Assembly (NCBI GenBank): GCA_018649885.1
Contig: JABIHA010000020.1
Location: 62,001-126,000 of the forward strand
Direction of reading: 5' to 3'
Origin: Bacteriovoracaceae bacterium
GTDB taxonomy: Bacteria; Bdellovibrionota; Bacteriovoracia; Bacteriovoracales; Bacteriovoracaceae
DNA length: 64,000 nucleotides
The translations under genes and the position numbers were made by a program. Within the stretch, counting starts at the first letter, position 1. Every line of letters begins with the position of its first letter. The notes beneath the pieces were generated by a model. It was given only the letters and a program-made list of their open reading frames with translations, was not told where the DNA came from and ran no database searches. Shown one piece after another: positions 17,365-27,295 of the stretch.

Positions 17365-18315
17365 CTATCTTTGTAATGTATGGCCTGATTTTTCAATGAA
17401 CTTTTTAATTTCTTTGTAAGCACTTGGCACTGAACTAAAAAATGAGCTTAACCCTGTAAGACAACTTTGATTGCTTGTTAAATCCGACTTTTTTATTCCT
17501 GCTGGAGTTTTTACAAGCCCTCCACTTAAAATTCCGTATAGTTTCCCACCTCTTACAAGTGGTCCACCACTATCACCTGGACATGTTGTTGGCAGGCCCA
17601 TAAGAGTTGAGGCCGTGGCTGGCTCCAAGAGAGCACGGTAAACAAATTCAGCTCGGTGATTTGGGTTATACTGTGTAATCATATCCATTGTATGAGATCC
17701 AATGACTGGCAGTGTACTGAGGCCTAATCTTACTCCCGAGCTATCAGACAGCCATGCATAAAACTGCATATCGGCTTTACCTAACTTAGGAAGTAAGTCC
17801 CAAAGCACTTGTACTCCGGATGATTCGCCACTTCTTATAGTTTTCAAAGCAAGGCCAGTTTGGCGATCACGGTACCGATCAACAATTCCAGTAGCACCAA
17901 AGCCTAGTGCCGTAAGAGGGTCTAAAGCTGTGACTGATTTATGGCCTTCTAAGGTCATAGGCGTAATGCTGGTCACTTCTCTTTCTAAAGTCAAAATGGC
18001 CAAATCTGGTTTATTACTAATCCCATTGCTGTCGACTCCACCAACAAAAGGCTGCGAACTGCTTCCTCTAAACACCTTATAACTTTGTCCATTTACCACT
18101 TCATTTGTTGCAGGAAGAATGAAAACTGATTTCAATGTGTAACAATGCTCAGCTGTCAAAACATGCCTTGGCGTGATTAATGTACCTGTGCAAGAGCCAG
18201 AGGGATTAGAAATAATACCTACTGCTGGAAACTCAGAAGAGTAATCCGATCGATTATATCTAATTCCCCACGCTGTGGATGTTAATAGTAACAAAGATAA
18301 TGTAAAAAATTTCAT
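17365..18315 (-). CDS. Exported trypsin-like serine protease (S1 family)
   Basis: 316 residues with signal peptide MKFFTLSLLLLTSTAWG and a binding site AGGAG before the ATG. The catalytic triad is plain: His in LTAEHC (about residue 57), Asp in KPDLAIL (about 105) and Ser in CPGDSGGP (about 251). Six or so Cys include the pairs flanking His and Ser that normally form disulfides. There is no obvious long propeptide. Exported S1 proteases are abundant in predatory bacteria, where they are thought to digest prey protein. Confidence 0.9.
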   Translation of the reverse strand: MKFFTLSLLLLTSTAWGIRYNRSDYSSEFPAVGIISNPSGSCTGTLITPRHVLTAEHCYTLKSVFILPATNEVVNGQSYKVFRGSSSQPFVGGVDSNGISNKPDLAILTLEREVTSITPMTLEGHKSVTALDPLTALGFGATGIVDRYRDRQTGLALKTIRSGESSGVQVLWDLLPKLGKADMQFYAWLSDSSGVRLGLSTLPVIGSHTMDMITQYNPNHRAEFVYRALLEPATASTLMGLPTTCPGDSGGPLVRGGKLYGILSGGLVKTPAGIKKSDLTSNQSCLTGLSSFFSSVPSAYKEIKKFIEKSGHTLQR

Positions 18316-18514
18316 ATAGAACTCCTATTCATAGTATTAAAAATTTGAATACTTCAATACTGATTAAAATTTTGTGCTAGCAAAATAATATAGTAATTTT
18401 AAATTTCAAAATAGTTCACAGGTAACAGTTACAGTGACTGTAAATGAGAAGACGAGCTATAAACTAAAGAGGTTTCATCAGCACTGAAACAACAAAAACA
18501 AGGAGCTTAAGTTC

Positions 18515-18577
18515 ATGGTGAAAATTACCATATCAATTTTCTTAATATCTTTTTTCAATTTTTTAAAAAAGTGTTGA
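18515..18577 (+). CDS. Possible 20-residue hydrophobic peptide
   Basis: ATG at 18515 preceded at good spacing by AAGGAGC; encodes MVKITISIFLISFFNFLKKC, a basic N-terminus with a hydrophobic core ending in KKC. It could be a real tiny membrane peptide or the leftover signal sequence of a lost exported protein. It overlaps the uvrA terminator stem at its 3' end. The remaining sequence of the 18316..18635 interval shows nothing else but that terminator. Confidence 0.3.
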   Translation: MVKITISIFLISFFNFLKKC

Positions 18578-18597
18578 TGAGACGAATTCAACACTTT
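18562..18597 (-). terminator. uvrA: Intrinsic terminator downstream of uvrA
   Basis: Arms AAAGTGTTGA and TCAACACTTT (perfect 10 bp, 10-nt loop). Read on the minus strand it is followed by a T run, the classical rho-independent pattern, about 40 bases after the uvrA stop. Confidence 0.75.
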
Positions 18598-18635
18598 CTA
18601 ATTGAATTATAGAATTTTCTTAAATGGGCAGGCCT

Positions 18636-21518
18636 TTACTGATTTAATAATCTCTTAAGAAAGTTTCCTGTGGGACTTTTTTTGCTTCCTGCTACTTTTT
18701 CTGGAGAACCGGCGGCAATAATCTTACCTCCCCCTTGTCCTCCCTCAGGTCCTAGGTCAATAACCCAGTCAGCACTCTTAACCACATCGAGATTGTGCTC
18801 AATAACCACAACAGTATTACCTGCATCAACAAGCTTTTCGAGAACGGCCAAGAGTTTTCTAATATCTTGAAAATGTAGTCCTGTAGTTGGCTCATCTAGA
18901 ATATAAAGAGTTCTTCCTGTGGCCCTCTTTGAGAGCTCCTTCGCAAGTTTTATTCTTTGTGCCTCACCACCAGAGAGATGAGTAGCAGGTTGACCAAGCT
19001 TAATATAATCAAGGCCAACTTCCATTAGAGTATCAAGGATTTTTGCAATTTGGGGTTGGTTGGTAAAAAGCTCTCTTGCCTGTTCAATGCTGAGATCAAG
19101 AACATCGGCAATTGAGTGGTCCTTAAACTTAATCCTCAGTGTTCCTTCATTAAATCGTTTTGTTTTGCAGACCTCGCATGGAACCATGACATCGGCGAGA
19201 AAGTGCATTTCTACTTTTATATGCCCGTCTCCCTCACAGCTTTCACATCGTCCGCCTTTAACATTAAAAGAAAACCTTCCCTTTTTATAACCTAAGGCCT
19301 TGGCATCTGGCACCATGGCAAAGAGATCACGAATATGATCAAAGAGTTTGGTATAGGTCGCTGGATTACTCCTAGGTGTTTTACCAATGGCCTTCTGGTC
19401 TATATTGATAACTTTATCAAGGTTTTCAAGGCCTTGAATTTCACTGTGCTCCCCTACTTCTATATCAGTATTGTGAAGCATTTTACTCAGAGCTGGATAG
19501 AGAATTTGATTAATAAGTGAAGACTTTCCTGCACCGGAAACTCCACTGACACAAGTGAAAAGTCCAAGAGGAATATCACAATCAATATTTTGAAGGTTAT
19601 TGGCGTTGGCCCCAAGAATTTTTATCCAATCGTCCCCTGGTACTCGCCTCTCATCAGGAATTGCCATTTTTTCTTTTCCGGACAAAAACTTTCCTGTAAT
19701 AGAACGCTTATTTCTTTTGAGTTGAGCAGGAGTTCCTTCCGCTATCACTTGACCGCCAAGTCTACCGGCACCAGGCCCTATATCTAAAATCCAGTCAGCT
19801 GATTCCATGGTTTCTTGATCGTGTTCAACTACCAGTAGCGAATTTCCAATATCTCTCAGGTGGCAAAGCGTTTCTATTAATTTAATATTATCTCTCTGGT
19901 GAAGACCAATAGAGGGCTCATCGAGAATATAGAGAACTCCAGTAAGCTCACTTCCAATTTGAGAGGCAAGTCGTATTCTTTGAGCCTCTCCTCCTGATAG
20001 AGTAGGTCCACTTCGATCAAGACTCAAGTAATTGAGACCCACATTAACTAAAAACCCTAAGCGAGTTGTGATTTCTTTTAAAAGCTCTTCAGAGATCAGC
20101 TTTTCATTTCCCGTAAGCTTGAGCTTTGAGAAAAATATATGGGCGTCACCAATGCTCAGTGCAGTTATATCATTTATCGATTTTTTCTTAATCAAAATGG
20201 AGTTAACACTTGCTTTAAGTCTTTGGCCTGCACAATCAGCACATCCAAGAGTTGAAGTATATTTTGCAACCCATGACTTTCGCCCCTGAGTTTGATGTTT
20301 CATATAAAGACGCATAAGCCTTGTTATGAGTCCCTCGTAATTAGCATTCCAGTGATACTCTCCATTGTCACCATCCCAAGACAGGCTCAGCTCATACCTA
20401 GGATCCGTACTCCCATCCAAAACCCGCTGTCTTAATTTTTTGGGAAGTTTATTCCACGGTTTGTTTAGGTCAAGCTTCCAATCTTTTTCAAGAGCATTAA
20501 TTCTAGCAAGTCCCCATGACATCTCTTTTTTACGACCGCGACTATCAAAGTAATTGTCCCATGGACGAACTGCTCCCATGCTAATAGACAAATTGGGATC
20601 AGTGATAATCTTTTTCTCATCAATTGAGATCACACTTCCAATGCCGTTGCAGGTCTCACACATTCCGTGTGGAGAATTAAACGAAAACAGCTGGGGAATA
20701 AGCTCTGGGAAAGCGTGACCACAGCAACTCCTTGCCTCACTCATTTTTATATCTTCACGGTTTTCAACGTGTACGATCAACTGTCCAGCCCCAACCTTTA
20801 AGGCAAGCTCAAGACTGTCGAGAAGCCTTTTAGTGAATGCCTCCCCTTTTTTGACAACTAGTCGATCGACGACGACTTCTAAATTGTGTTTTTTATTCTT
20901 TGCAAGTGATTGCACATCCCCTATCGGTTGAACAACACCATCAATTCTAACTCTTGAAAAACCATCCGCTTTAATATTGATCAAAAGATCTTTAAATTCC
21001 CCTTTACGATTTTCAACAACAGGGGCCATTAGAAGAAACTTTGTGCCCTGGGGAATCTTCAGTATTTGCTCAACCATATTCTGAGCAGTTCCTCTTCCCA
21101 CCTCTTTGTTACATATGTGACAATACTGGGTACCGACTCTTGCAAATAAAACTCTTAGGTAGTCATAAATTTCTGTAATGGTTCCAACAGTAGAGCGAGG
21201 GTTTTTACTTGCTGATTTTTGTTCAATAGCAATAGTGGGAGATAGTCCACGAATGGTGTCATACTTGGGCTTTTCCATTTGTCCCAAAAACTGACGGGCA
21301 TAAGAAGAAAGAGACTCAACATATCGTCTCTGTCCCTCAGCATAGATGGTATCAAAGGCCAGAGATGATTTCCCCGAACCAGAAACACCGGTTATAACAA
21401 CAAGTTTTTTCTTGGGGATTTCCACATCAATATTTTTGAGATTATGCTCTTTAGCACCGATAATTTGGATATTATTGAACTCTTTAATTACGGGTCTTTT
21501 TACTCTTTTTTGTGTCAT
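18636..21518 (-). CDS. uvrA: Excinuclease ABC subunit A
   Basis: 960 residues, full length for UvrA, the damage-recognition ATPase of nucleotide excision repair that works with UvrB and UvrC. Two ABC ATPase halves are visible: Walker [11 protein letters not shown] near residue 45 with the long UvrA-specific insertion, signature [12 protein letters not shown] and LDEPSIGLH; then Walker [11 protein letters not shown] near 665, [12 protein letters not shown] and LDEPTTGLH. Zinc fingers are present (CHIC..., CETC in half one; CESC and CEVC in half two). The N-terminus is [10 protein letters not shown]. Transcribed alone with its own terminator. LexA boxes were not found. Confidence 0.97.
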   Translation of the reverse strand: MTQKRVKRPVIKEFNNIQIIGAKEHNLKNIDVEIPKKKLVVITGVSGSGKSSLAFDTIYAEGQRRYVESLSSYARQFLGQMEKPKYDTIRGLSPTIAIEQKSASKNPRSTVGTITEIYDYLRVLFARVGTQYCHICNKEVGRGTAQNMVEQILKIPQGTKFLLMAPVVENRKGEFKDLLINIKADGFSRVRIDGVVQPIGDVQSLAKNKKHNLEVVVDRLVVKKGEAFTKRLLDSLELALKVGAGQLIVHVENREDIKMSEARSCCGHAFPELIPQLFSFNSPHGMCETCNGIGSVISIDEKKIITDPNLSISMGAVRPWDNYFDSRGRKKEMSWGLARINALEKDWKLDLNKPWNKLPKKLRQRVLDGSTDPRYELSLSWDGDNGEYHWNANYEGLITRLMRLYMKHQTQGRKSWVAKYTSTLGCADCAGQRLKASVNSILIKKKSINDITALSIGDAHIFFSKLKLTGNEKLISEELLKEITTRLGFLVNVGLNYLSLDRSGPTLSGGEAQRIRLASQIGSELTGVLYILDEPSIGLHQRDNIKLIETLCHLRDIGNSLLVVEHDQETMESADWILDIGPGAGRLGGQVIAEGTPAQLKRNKRSITGKFLSGKEKMAIPDERRVPGDDWIKILGANANNLQNIDCDIPLGLFTCVSGVSGAGKSSLINQILYPALSKMLHNTDIEVGEHSEIQGLENLDKVINIDQKAIGKTPRSNPATYTKLFDHIRDLFAMVPDAKALGYKKGRFSFNVKGGRCESCEGDGHIKVEMHFLADVMVPCEVCKTKRFNEGTLRIKFKDHSIADVLDLSIEQARELFTNQPQIAKILDTLMEVGLDYIKLGQPATHLSGGEAQRIKLAKELSKRATGRTLYILDEPTTGLHFQDIRKLLAVLEKLVDAGNTVVVIEHNLDVVKSADWVIDLGPEGGQGGGKIIAAGSPEKVAGSKKSPTGNFLKRLLNQ

Positions 21519-21607
21519 TTTGGCTTCACTTTTGTAGCTTGATTTTTCGTTAAATCAATACCATCTCTCACGCCAAATGACGATACCCTATGCGCGGTGC
21601 GCGCCCC

Positions 21608-23860
21608 CTAAGGAGTAGTGGAACGCGAATAATTTAGAGGAATAAACACCTTGTTGATCTCAGTTTTATAGCTCCCAGCAACTGGCCTAAAAGGTGCACC
21701 ACCATCAGGAGGAGTATTAGCATACTCTGGGGCCCCCAAATATTTGTAAGAATTTTCAAGTTCTTCACCAATTTTGTTTTCTATATGCAAATGAAAAGCA
21801 TTCCTTAACTGCGTCGCTCCCGGTTTGAATTCATTTGATGCTACAGAGTAGTACTCACTAACAAGGTTTAAAGAAAGAGCATCCCAATTATCATTGGTAT
21901 CACCAATCATTGGAAGAGTTGTATTGGTGTTGTATACATTGGCAATTGCCTTAAAAAGTGTCGTTTCACTGCCACCTTCAATCCGGTAGGCCGTAATTTC
22001 GATTTGACCAATATTAAAGTGCCATTCAAAACCTAAAAATGGTGGTATTGTTAGCTCCACTTTAAATTTTAATGATTCATAGTCATCTAATTCCAACTCA
22101 TCAGCAATTGACTCTACAATTGCATCTCTTGAGCCCAGAAAATCAAAAGAAAAACCAGACTTACTACGACTCCACAAAATCATATTAATTGGACTTGTCG
22201 TTAGCATTACTGAGGCGTCAAATGATGGTCCAAAAACAACATCATCATCATTTCGACTTACAATTGAACAATTGGAAGGATATTTTATTTCCTCTATACT
22301 TCCCACTGAACCTAGATCATCTCCCCAGCTAACCCAGTGGTCAAAAGTAGTAGTACTTCTGGTAGTGGCCTTAAAAGGATAAATTGAATAAAGACCAATC
22401 TGACCATCGTGGCAATCTGTCGAATCCCCACGGACAAAATCATGATTTACAAGCGCTCTAATTCTGGAACCGCGCTCAGTAGTATTTTTCCCCATCTCAA
22501 CAGAATACAATGCGCTTTCAAGAGATCTGGCAAAATGATGCCTAGGCTGACCATTGTTTAAGATAGATTCGTAATAATTTAAAACCATATCTGCGGCGTT
22601 TTGATTTAAAGTTCTGGCAGTGGAATTTAATTCATCCATATCACAAAGCCCTGAGCGACTATCAATAGATCTCGAATCAGAGGACCCTGAAAAACTATTT
22701 CCATTAACTTTCAAATCTTCACTAGAATCAATAAACCTTAATCTTTTATTTGAGAAGCTAATATCCGACTCTCCTGCAATAGTACACTCTGTACGAGATC
22801 CAGAAGTAATATTCTCAAAAATCACAGGATTCAATCTGTGCTTTATTTTGTACTCCATTTTCACTGAAATTTGATGGGAAACGTCATCAAATTCGTAACT
22901 CACCTTAATTGGATCAACCGATGGGTCAATATCAACATCAACATCCGAAGGGGCAATTCGACCCAATCCCGATAATTTTGCAGAAAAAGAAGTCACACAA
23001 AACTGAAATTTTCTATCACCACTGCTGGCATATGGAGCTGCCACTGCTAATGCTTTAAGTCTACGTAATTCACTTCGAAACTGATCTTGAAAACTCTCTT
23101 CTAAATCTGTCCAATTAATACAATCGGTATAAGAGCCAGACACCATTGGTTCACTGGCCTCAACTAAGTTAAAAACGGTATTAGGATCAGACAACGTTGA
23201 ATGAGGAATATTTTTTTCAACTTCATCACTCAGTTCTGTAATAAAGTCAGGTGTTAGTTGTAAAGCAATGGAGTTATCAATAATGGTATCATCTTTCCAT
23301 ATCATGGGCATTGAGCTATTACCCCACCTTGTATCTATAAATGTGGTCATATCTCTGGCAACATAGAGGTCAAGGTCTCTTAAATCTTGAGTATTACTTA
23401 TAATTTCGGCCAAAACAGGCCTTACCTTTTTGTCCCAGCCATATGCTAAATCATTTCGAAATGGAAAGCGAGGGTATATGCTCGCATCTGGTGCCGATGA
23501 TCCAGAGGAGTCTGTTAGTGGATAGTTATCAATCTCAGGGACGGTAAACTCCCAAGCGTTGGGACGACTTCCATAGGCCTGAAATGAACCTCGATATCTT
23601 TTTCCATTTACATAATACTTGTAGTTTGATGGATCACTTACTCCAGTAATCAGACACCTCACAGGGTAGCTTGCCACTGCCCCCTTTACACTTCCAGTAG
23701 TAGGCTCAAGGATTCTTATTTTAGGTTCAGTTGTCCCTCCAAAATCAAACTCAGGTGATACACCACCTAAGCTGGCCCCTGGACCTGAAGAGGTATCAAT
23801 TTGAGAAAATATCGGCGCTATAAAAAGAAATGCAAATACAATGAAAACTAATCGAATCAC
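21608..23860 (-). CDS. Large exported protein of unknown function
   Basis: 750 residues from a GTG start preceded by GGAGATCTCA. Signal peptide MIRLVFIVFAFLFIAPIFS. After a Gly/Ser linker the first 100 residues look like an Ig-like beta-sandwich (PKIRILEPTTGSVKG ... RCLITGV ... WEFTVPEID). The remainder is rich in beta-prone Ser, Asp and aromatic residues with a few paired Cys and no recognisable catalytic motif. It may be a periplasmic or surface scaffold. The gene stands alone, downstream of the potassium channel gene in the same direction. Confidence 0.75.
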   Translation of the reverse strand: MIRLVFIVFAFLFIAPIFSQIDTSSGPGASLGGVSPEFDFGGTTEPKIRILEPTTGSVKGAVASYPVRCLITGVSDPSNYKYYVNGKRYRGSFQAYGSRPNAWEFTVPEIDNYPLTDSSGSSAPDASIYPRFPFRNDLAYGWDKKVRPVLAEIISNTQDLRDLDLYVARDMTTFIDTRWGNSSMPMIWKDDTIIDNSIALQLTPDFITELSDEVEKNIPHSTLSDPNTVFNLVEASEPMVSGSYTDCINWTDLEESFQDQFRSELRRLKALAVAAPYASSGDRKFQFCVTSFSAKLSGLGRIAPSDVDVDIDPSVDPIKVSYEFDDVSHQISVKMEYKIKHRLNPVIFENITSGSRTECTIAGESDISFSNKRLRFIDSSEDLKVNGNSFSGSSDSRSIDSRSGLCDMDELNSTARTLNQNAADMVLNYYESILNNGQPRHHFARSLESALYSVEMGKNTTERGSRIRALVNHDFVRGDSTDCHDGQIGLYSIYPFKATTRSTTTFDHWVSWGDDLGSVGSIEEIKYPSNCSIVSRNDDDVVFGPSFDASVMLTTSPINMILWSRSKSGFSFDFLGSRDAIVESIADELELDDYESLKFKVELTIPPFLGFEWHFNIGQIEITAYRIEGGSETTLFKAIANVYNTNTTLPMIGDTNDNWDALSLNLVSEYYSVASNEFKPGATQLRNAFHLHIENKIGEELENSYKYLGAPEYANTPPDGGAPFRPVAGSYKTEINKVFIPLNYSRSTTP

Positions 23861-23990
23861 TGAGATCTCCGGATGTTATTGAAGGTTATTTTCACCATTA
23901 ATTTTCGGAAATTTGGATCCAAAGTATTAGCTATTTAAATCCAGAAGTGTTTTAGTCGCCTATTTATTGAGGGGGAGAATTAAATTAGAT

Positions 23991-24701
23991 TTATGGCAAT
24001 TTATTGTTTGTATTATCCCTTTGAAAAGCAGCGGCCAGAAGAGCTGCAGGAACTGAAACTATCCCAATACCCAGCACGAGAATAAAAAAAGTAAATACTT
24101 TTCCTCCAGGAGTTACCGGGTATACATCTCCATAACCAACAGTAGTTAAAGTTGACAGTGACCACCAAAAACTATGAATAATTGACTTAAATTGTTCTGG
24201 CTGTGCCTTGTGTTCGAAAAAATAAATTCCTGCAGACGAAATATATAAAATAATTAGCGAGAGAATTGAAAATACAGTTAATTCCTCTTTCACACTTTTA
24301 AAAGCATTGTGTAGGCGCTCCATCGCTTTGGCATACCTGGCCAACTTGAATATTCGTATCGCTCTTAGAAATCTAAATGCTCTTATAAACCTAAGATCAA
24401 ATAGGCCGGCTGATAATATAGTGGGAAGTATGGCAAAGAAATCCACCAACCCATAAAAACTAAAAATAAATTTAGATTTTGATTCCGCCACACTCACTCT
24501 AAGGAGATACTCAATAACAAATGCGCAAGTCAAAATGATTTCGATTATATGAAATATATTCTTGTAATTGGAAAACTCTGGGACAGTCTCAACGGTAAGC
24601 TGGATAATAGATGCTAAAATAAGAATTTGGATGAACCAATTAAAAGCCCTCCCCTGAGGAGTATTAGTCTCATTGACGATTTCATTCAATCTCTTCTTCA
24701 T
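23991..24701 (-). CDS. Voltage-gated-type potassium channel (six transmembrane segments)
   Basis: 236 residues with six predicted membrane helices. The S4-like helix carries regularly spaced Arg (RFIRAFRFLRAIRIFKLAR), and the pore loop has the K+ selectivity filter TTVGYGD near residue 188, followed by the last helix (FFILVLGIGIVSVPAALLAAA). This matches the bacterial Kv family (KvAP-like), an inner-membrane tetramer that passes K+ and responds to membrane voltage. There is no cytoplasmic RCK domain. Monocistronic; no strong ribosome binding site seen. Confidence 0.9.
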   Translation of the reverse strand: MKKRLNEIVNETNTPQGRAFNWFIQILILASIIQLTVETVPEFSNYKNIFHIIEIILTCAFVIEYLLRVSVAESKSKFIFSFYGLVDFFAILPTILSAGLFDLRFIRAFRFLRAIRIFKLARYAKAMERLHNAFKSVKEELTVFSILSLIILYISSAGIYFFEHKAQPEQFKSIIHSFWWSLSTLTTVGYGDVYPVTPGGKVFTFFILVLGIGIVSVPAALLAAAFQRDNTNNKLP

Positions 24702-24744
24702 TGAAGTATTCTATCACTGCTTATGAGAACAAAACAACCAAATG

Positions 24745-24772
24745 TTGGGTGCTATCTAGAAGAAGCACCCAA
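24745..24772 (-). terminator. Hairpin terminator of the redox operon
   Basis: Arms TTGGGTGCT and AGCACCCAA (perfect 9 bp, 10-nt loop), 9 bases after the stop of the peroxiredoxin-glutaredoxin gene. On the minus strand the downstream sequence is T-rich (CATTTGGTTGTTTTG). Confidence 0.7.
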
Positions 24773-24781
24773 TCATTTTAC

Positions 24782-25498
24782 TTAAAGAGCAGAGGCCAGA
24801 TCATCAGCACCACCTATGAGCTTTCCATCGAGGAAAACAAGTGGGTATGTACCTGAACCACCCATACTTTTAAGAGTCTGAGTGCGAACGCCTTCAATAT
24901 CAGTGAATTTAATATTTTTTTCGTTCAGTAAATCCTTGGCTCTTTTACAATGAGGACATCCTGGCTTGGAAAATACAGTTGCCCCTTCTGTTGTCACAGC
25001 TTTAGGATTAATATGAGTTAGCATTGTATCGGCATCACTTACTTCAAAGGGATCACCTGGCTTATCAGGCTCAATAAACATTTTTTCAATAACTCCGTCA
25101 TTAACAAGCATTGAATATCTCCATGACCTCTTTCCAAATCCGATGGCCGCTTTATCAACCAGCATTCCCATGCCTTGTGAAAACTCTCCATTTCCATCGG
25201 GAATTAAATTAATATTTTCAGCTTCCTGGTCTACTCCCCAAGCTTCCATAACAAATCCATCATTGACAGAGAGACAAACAATCTCATCAATTCCATTTTC
25301 TTTAAAAATGGGGGCAAGGTCATTGTAACGTGGCAGATGAGTTGACGAACATGTTGGTGTAAAAGCACCAGGTAACGAAAAAACCACTACTTTTTTTCCA
25401 GCAAATATATCTTTTGTTGATATATCTTTCCAGTCACCCTCGCGGCGAGTTTTAAAGACTACCTCTGGAATTCTTTGTCCTTCTTTGTTTTCTAACAT
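24782..25498 (-). CDS. Peroxiredoxin-glutaredoxin hybrid (Prx5-Grx)
   Basis: 238 residues. The start at 25498 is chosen because AGGAAATATTT precedes it; an extended start at 25576 would overlap the upstream gene. The N-terminal 160 residues are a Prx5-type peroxiredoxin with the peroxidatic Cys in PGAFTPTCSS. The last 75 residues are a glutaredoxin with CPHC (KPGCPHCKRAKDLL) and the conserved TYPLVFLDGKLIGG. Known hybrids reduce peroxides and use their own glutaredoxin domain with glutathione. Cytoplasmic. It follows the thioredoxin-reductase-like gene by 13 bases, so the two are an operon. Confidence 0.92.
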   Translation of the reverse strand: MLENKEGQRIPEVVFKTRREGDWKDISTKDIFAGKKVVVFSLPGAFTPTCSSTHLPRYNDLAPIFKENGIDEIVCLSVNDGFVMEAWGVDQEAENINLIPDGNGEFSQGMGMLVDKAAIGFGKRSWRYSMLVNDGVIEKMFIEPDKPGDPFEVSDADTMLTHINPKAVTTEGATVFSKPGCPHCKRAKDLLNEKNIKFTDIEGVRTQTLKSMGGSGTYPLVFLDGKLIGGADDLASAL

Positions 25499-25511
25499 AA
25501 ATATTTCCTTT

Positions 25512-26504
25512 TTAAGAATTGAGAATTTTTTCTCTACGCATTCTTCGTTTTTTTGAGTTGATTGAATCCATTGCATCTACTGCAATATCCCAACCTGTAT
25601 AAATTTGGTTTTTCTTGCCCGCTTGTAAATCGCCTACTGCATAAACATTTTCAACTGAAGACTCACTAAGCTTGTGTGTTTTAACAAAGCCTCTTTCATC
25701 AAGCTCTAGCTCTAAACTCTTTGCCAGCTCGTTATAGACAATCATTCCAAGAGAAACGAAAGCAATATCTGAGGCAACTAATGTTTCATCTTCTAAAACA
25801 AAGCCGTCCAGCCTTAACTCCTTGTGGTTTCCATTGACTTCACTAATGGGAGAATATTCAACTTTTATTTCATATGCAGAGATCAGCTTCTTTATTTCTT
25901 CGGAAAACTCTTGTTTGTCACCATTGGTAATAATAGTCATATCCGCCACGTCATAACGCTCTTTCAGTAAAATCGCGACCCATGCAGCACCGTCCCCTCC
26001 TCCGATAATTGAAGTTTTTTTCCCAAGCACATGATGGCCATCACAGCGGATGCAGTAATCAACCAATTGAACATTGGCAAAAGGCAAAATAGGCTCAATT
26101 GATCCACCAATATTTGGTTGTACATCCATAACCCCAGTGGCGAGTACAACGGCAAAAACAGTTTCCTCGCCGCCCTTTTCATCTTTCACTGTAAATGTGC
26201 CATTTGAGTTTTTTATGATTTCGCTGACAGAGCTTTTCACCTGGGTGAGCAAACTTGCGAAGGGACTACTAGCAATCCATTTAAGGGTCTCCATACTTGG
26301 ATTCACAATCCCTTTTTTATAATCAAGGTGACCGGGCATATTTTCGACTTTTCCCACCCACAGGGCCCTTGATTTTTTCTTAGCTTTTGCAGAACCTGTA
26401 TAGAGAACAACCTGATCGTTATTTAGGACCCCTCGAAGCGCCGCCATTACTCCGGAAGATCCACCACCAACAACTGCTACCTTAAAATTTTCACTTTCTG
26501 ACAT
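25512..26504 (-). CDS. FAD-dependent thioredoxin-reductase-like oxidoreductase
   Basis: 330 residues from the ATG at 26504 (binding site AAGGAAATCATT). The first FAD-binding motif is GGGSSGVMAAL, the second nucleotide site GGGDGAAWVAI, and the C-terminal FAD motif VYAVGDLQAG. A CxxC pair lies in DYCIRCDGHH, at the position where thioredoxin reductases have CATC, so a redox-active disulfide is likely. It is translated just ahead of the Prx-Grx hybrid, suggesting it supplies electrons to the same peroxide-defence pathway. The specific partner is inference. Confidence 0.85.
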   Translation of the reverse strand: MSESENFKVAVVGGGSSGVMAALRGVLNNDQVVLYTGSAKAKKKSRALWVGKVENMPGHLDYKKGIVNPSMETLKWIASSPFASLLTQVKSSVSEIIKNSNGTFTVKDEKGGEETVFAVVLATGVMDVQPNIGGSIEPILPFANVQLVDYCIRCDGHHVLGKKTSIIGGGDGAAWVAILLKERYDVADMTIITNGDKQEFSEEIKKLISAYEIKVEYSPISEVNGNHKELRLDGFVLEDETLVASDIAFVSLGMIVYNELAKSLELELDERGFVKTHKLSESSVENVYAVGDLQAGKKNQIYTGWDIAVDAMDSINSKKRRMRREKILNS

Positions 26505-26636
26505 AATGATTTCCTTGTTACGGAATCCATTATCGCTTAAGTACATAAATTATTGAAATTAATTAAATCAAAGACGTCATAGCAAAAACTAATCAATACT
26601 TGTTATATATTCAAGCACTTAGGCAGTCGCAACGAA

Positions 26637-27029
26637 CTATGGCGCCATGAGCCAAGTTGTCTTACAAATAACTGGTTCATTTTCAATTAAGGGTACCAAT
26701 GCCGTGGGATCAACAACCTGAATATTAGCGCTATAAACTGAAGATCCCTTTAGCTGATTTCCATCTCCTGCAAGACTCACATTATTAGTAAAGCTTAGCT
26801 CAAGATCAAAACTCCCAACTGAGGCCATCCTTGAAATACGCGTCTCCTTTGCCTTCAATTCACCATTTATAGATAGAAATACCCCTCCAATCACCATTCC
26901 CTTGGGTGGCTCTGCTCCAAAGTCACCAAATACTGATGAATAGTGAACAGAAGGTCCGGCACAAATAGTTGAACCGGCAAATGAGTTAAAAGATATTAAA
27001 CTTAGAGCGAGTATCGCAATATATTTCAT
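26637..27029 (-). CDS. Small exported protein of unknown function
   Basis: 130 residues from the ATG at 27029, which follows GGAGAAAAA and gives a clean signal peptide (MKYIAILALSLISFNSFAGS). Two Cys, one near each end (TICAGP and VICKTT), could close the fold by a disulfide. Predicted beta-rich. No family recognised. Confidence 0.7.
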   Translation of the reverse strand: MKYIAILALSLISFNSFAGSTICAGPSVHYSSVFGDFGAEPPKGMVIGGVFLSINGELKAKETRISRMASVGSFDLELSFTNNVSLAGDGNQLKGSSVYSANIQVVDPTALVPLIENEPVICKTTWLMAP

Positions 27030-27295
27030 TTTTTCTCCATGGTGAAAATGACTTTCCTTCCAATCACTATATGAAAATAGATCATCTATCAAATGAAGTA
27101 ATATAATGTTGCTTTTGATAATGAAAACTCAATTACATAGCTATACAAATTTTACAGGCCAGTACCTTATAAAGAACAATTATTTATACCCACTGGAATT
27201 AAACAAATTTAATCTATGACAAATTTCTTAATTTTTTGTGTTCCACAATTTTCATATACTTTATCTATACAACGCACTTAATGAGGAGAAAAACC

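Noticed and set aside
21584..21610. GC-rich short repeat (GCGCGGTGCGCGC) downstream of the 750-residue exported protein gene
   Set aside because: Arms of only four to five bases and no T tract; not convincing as a terminator or site.
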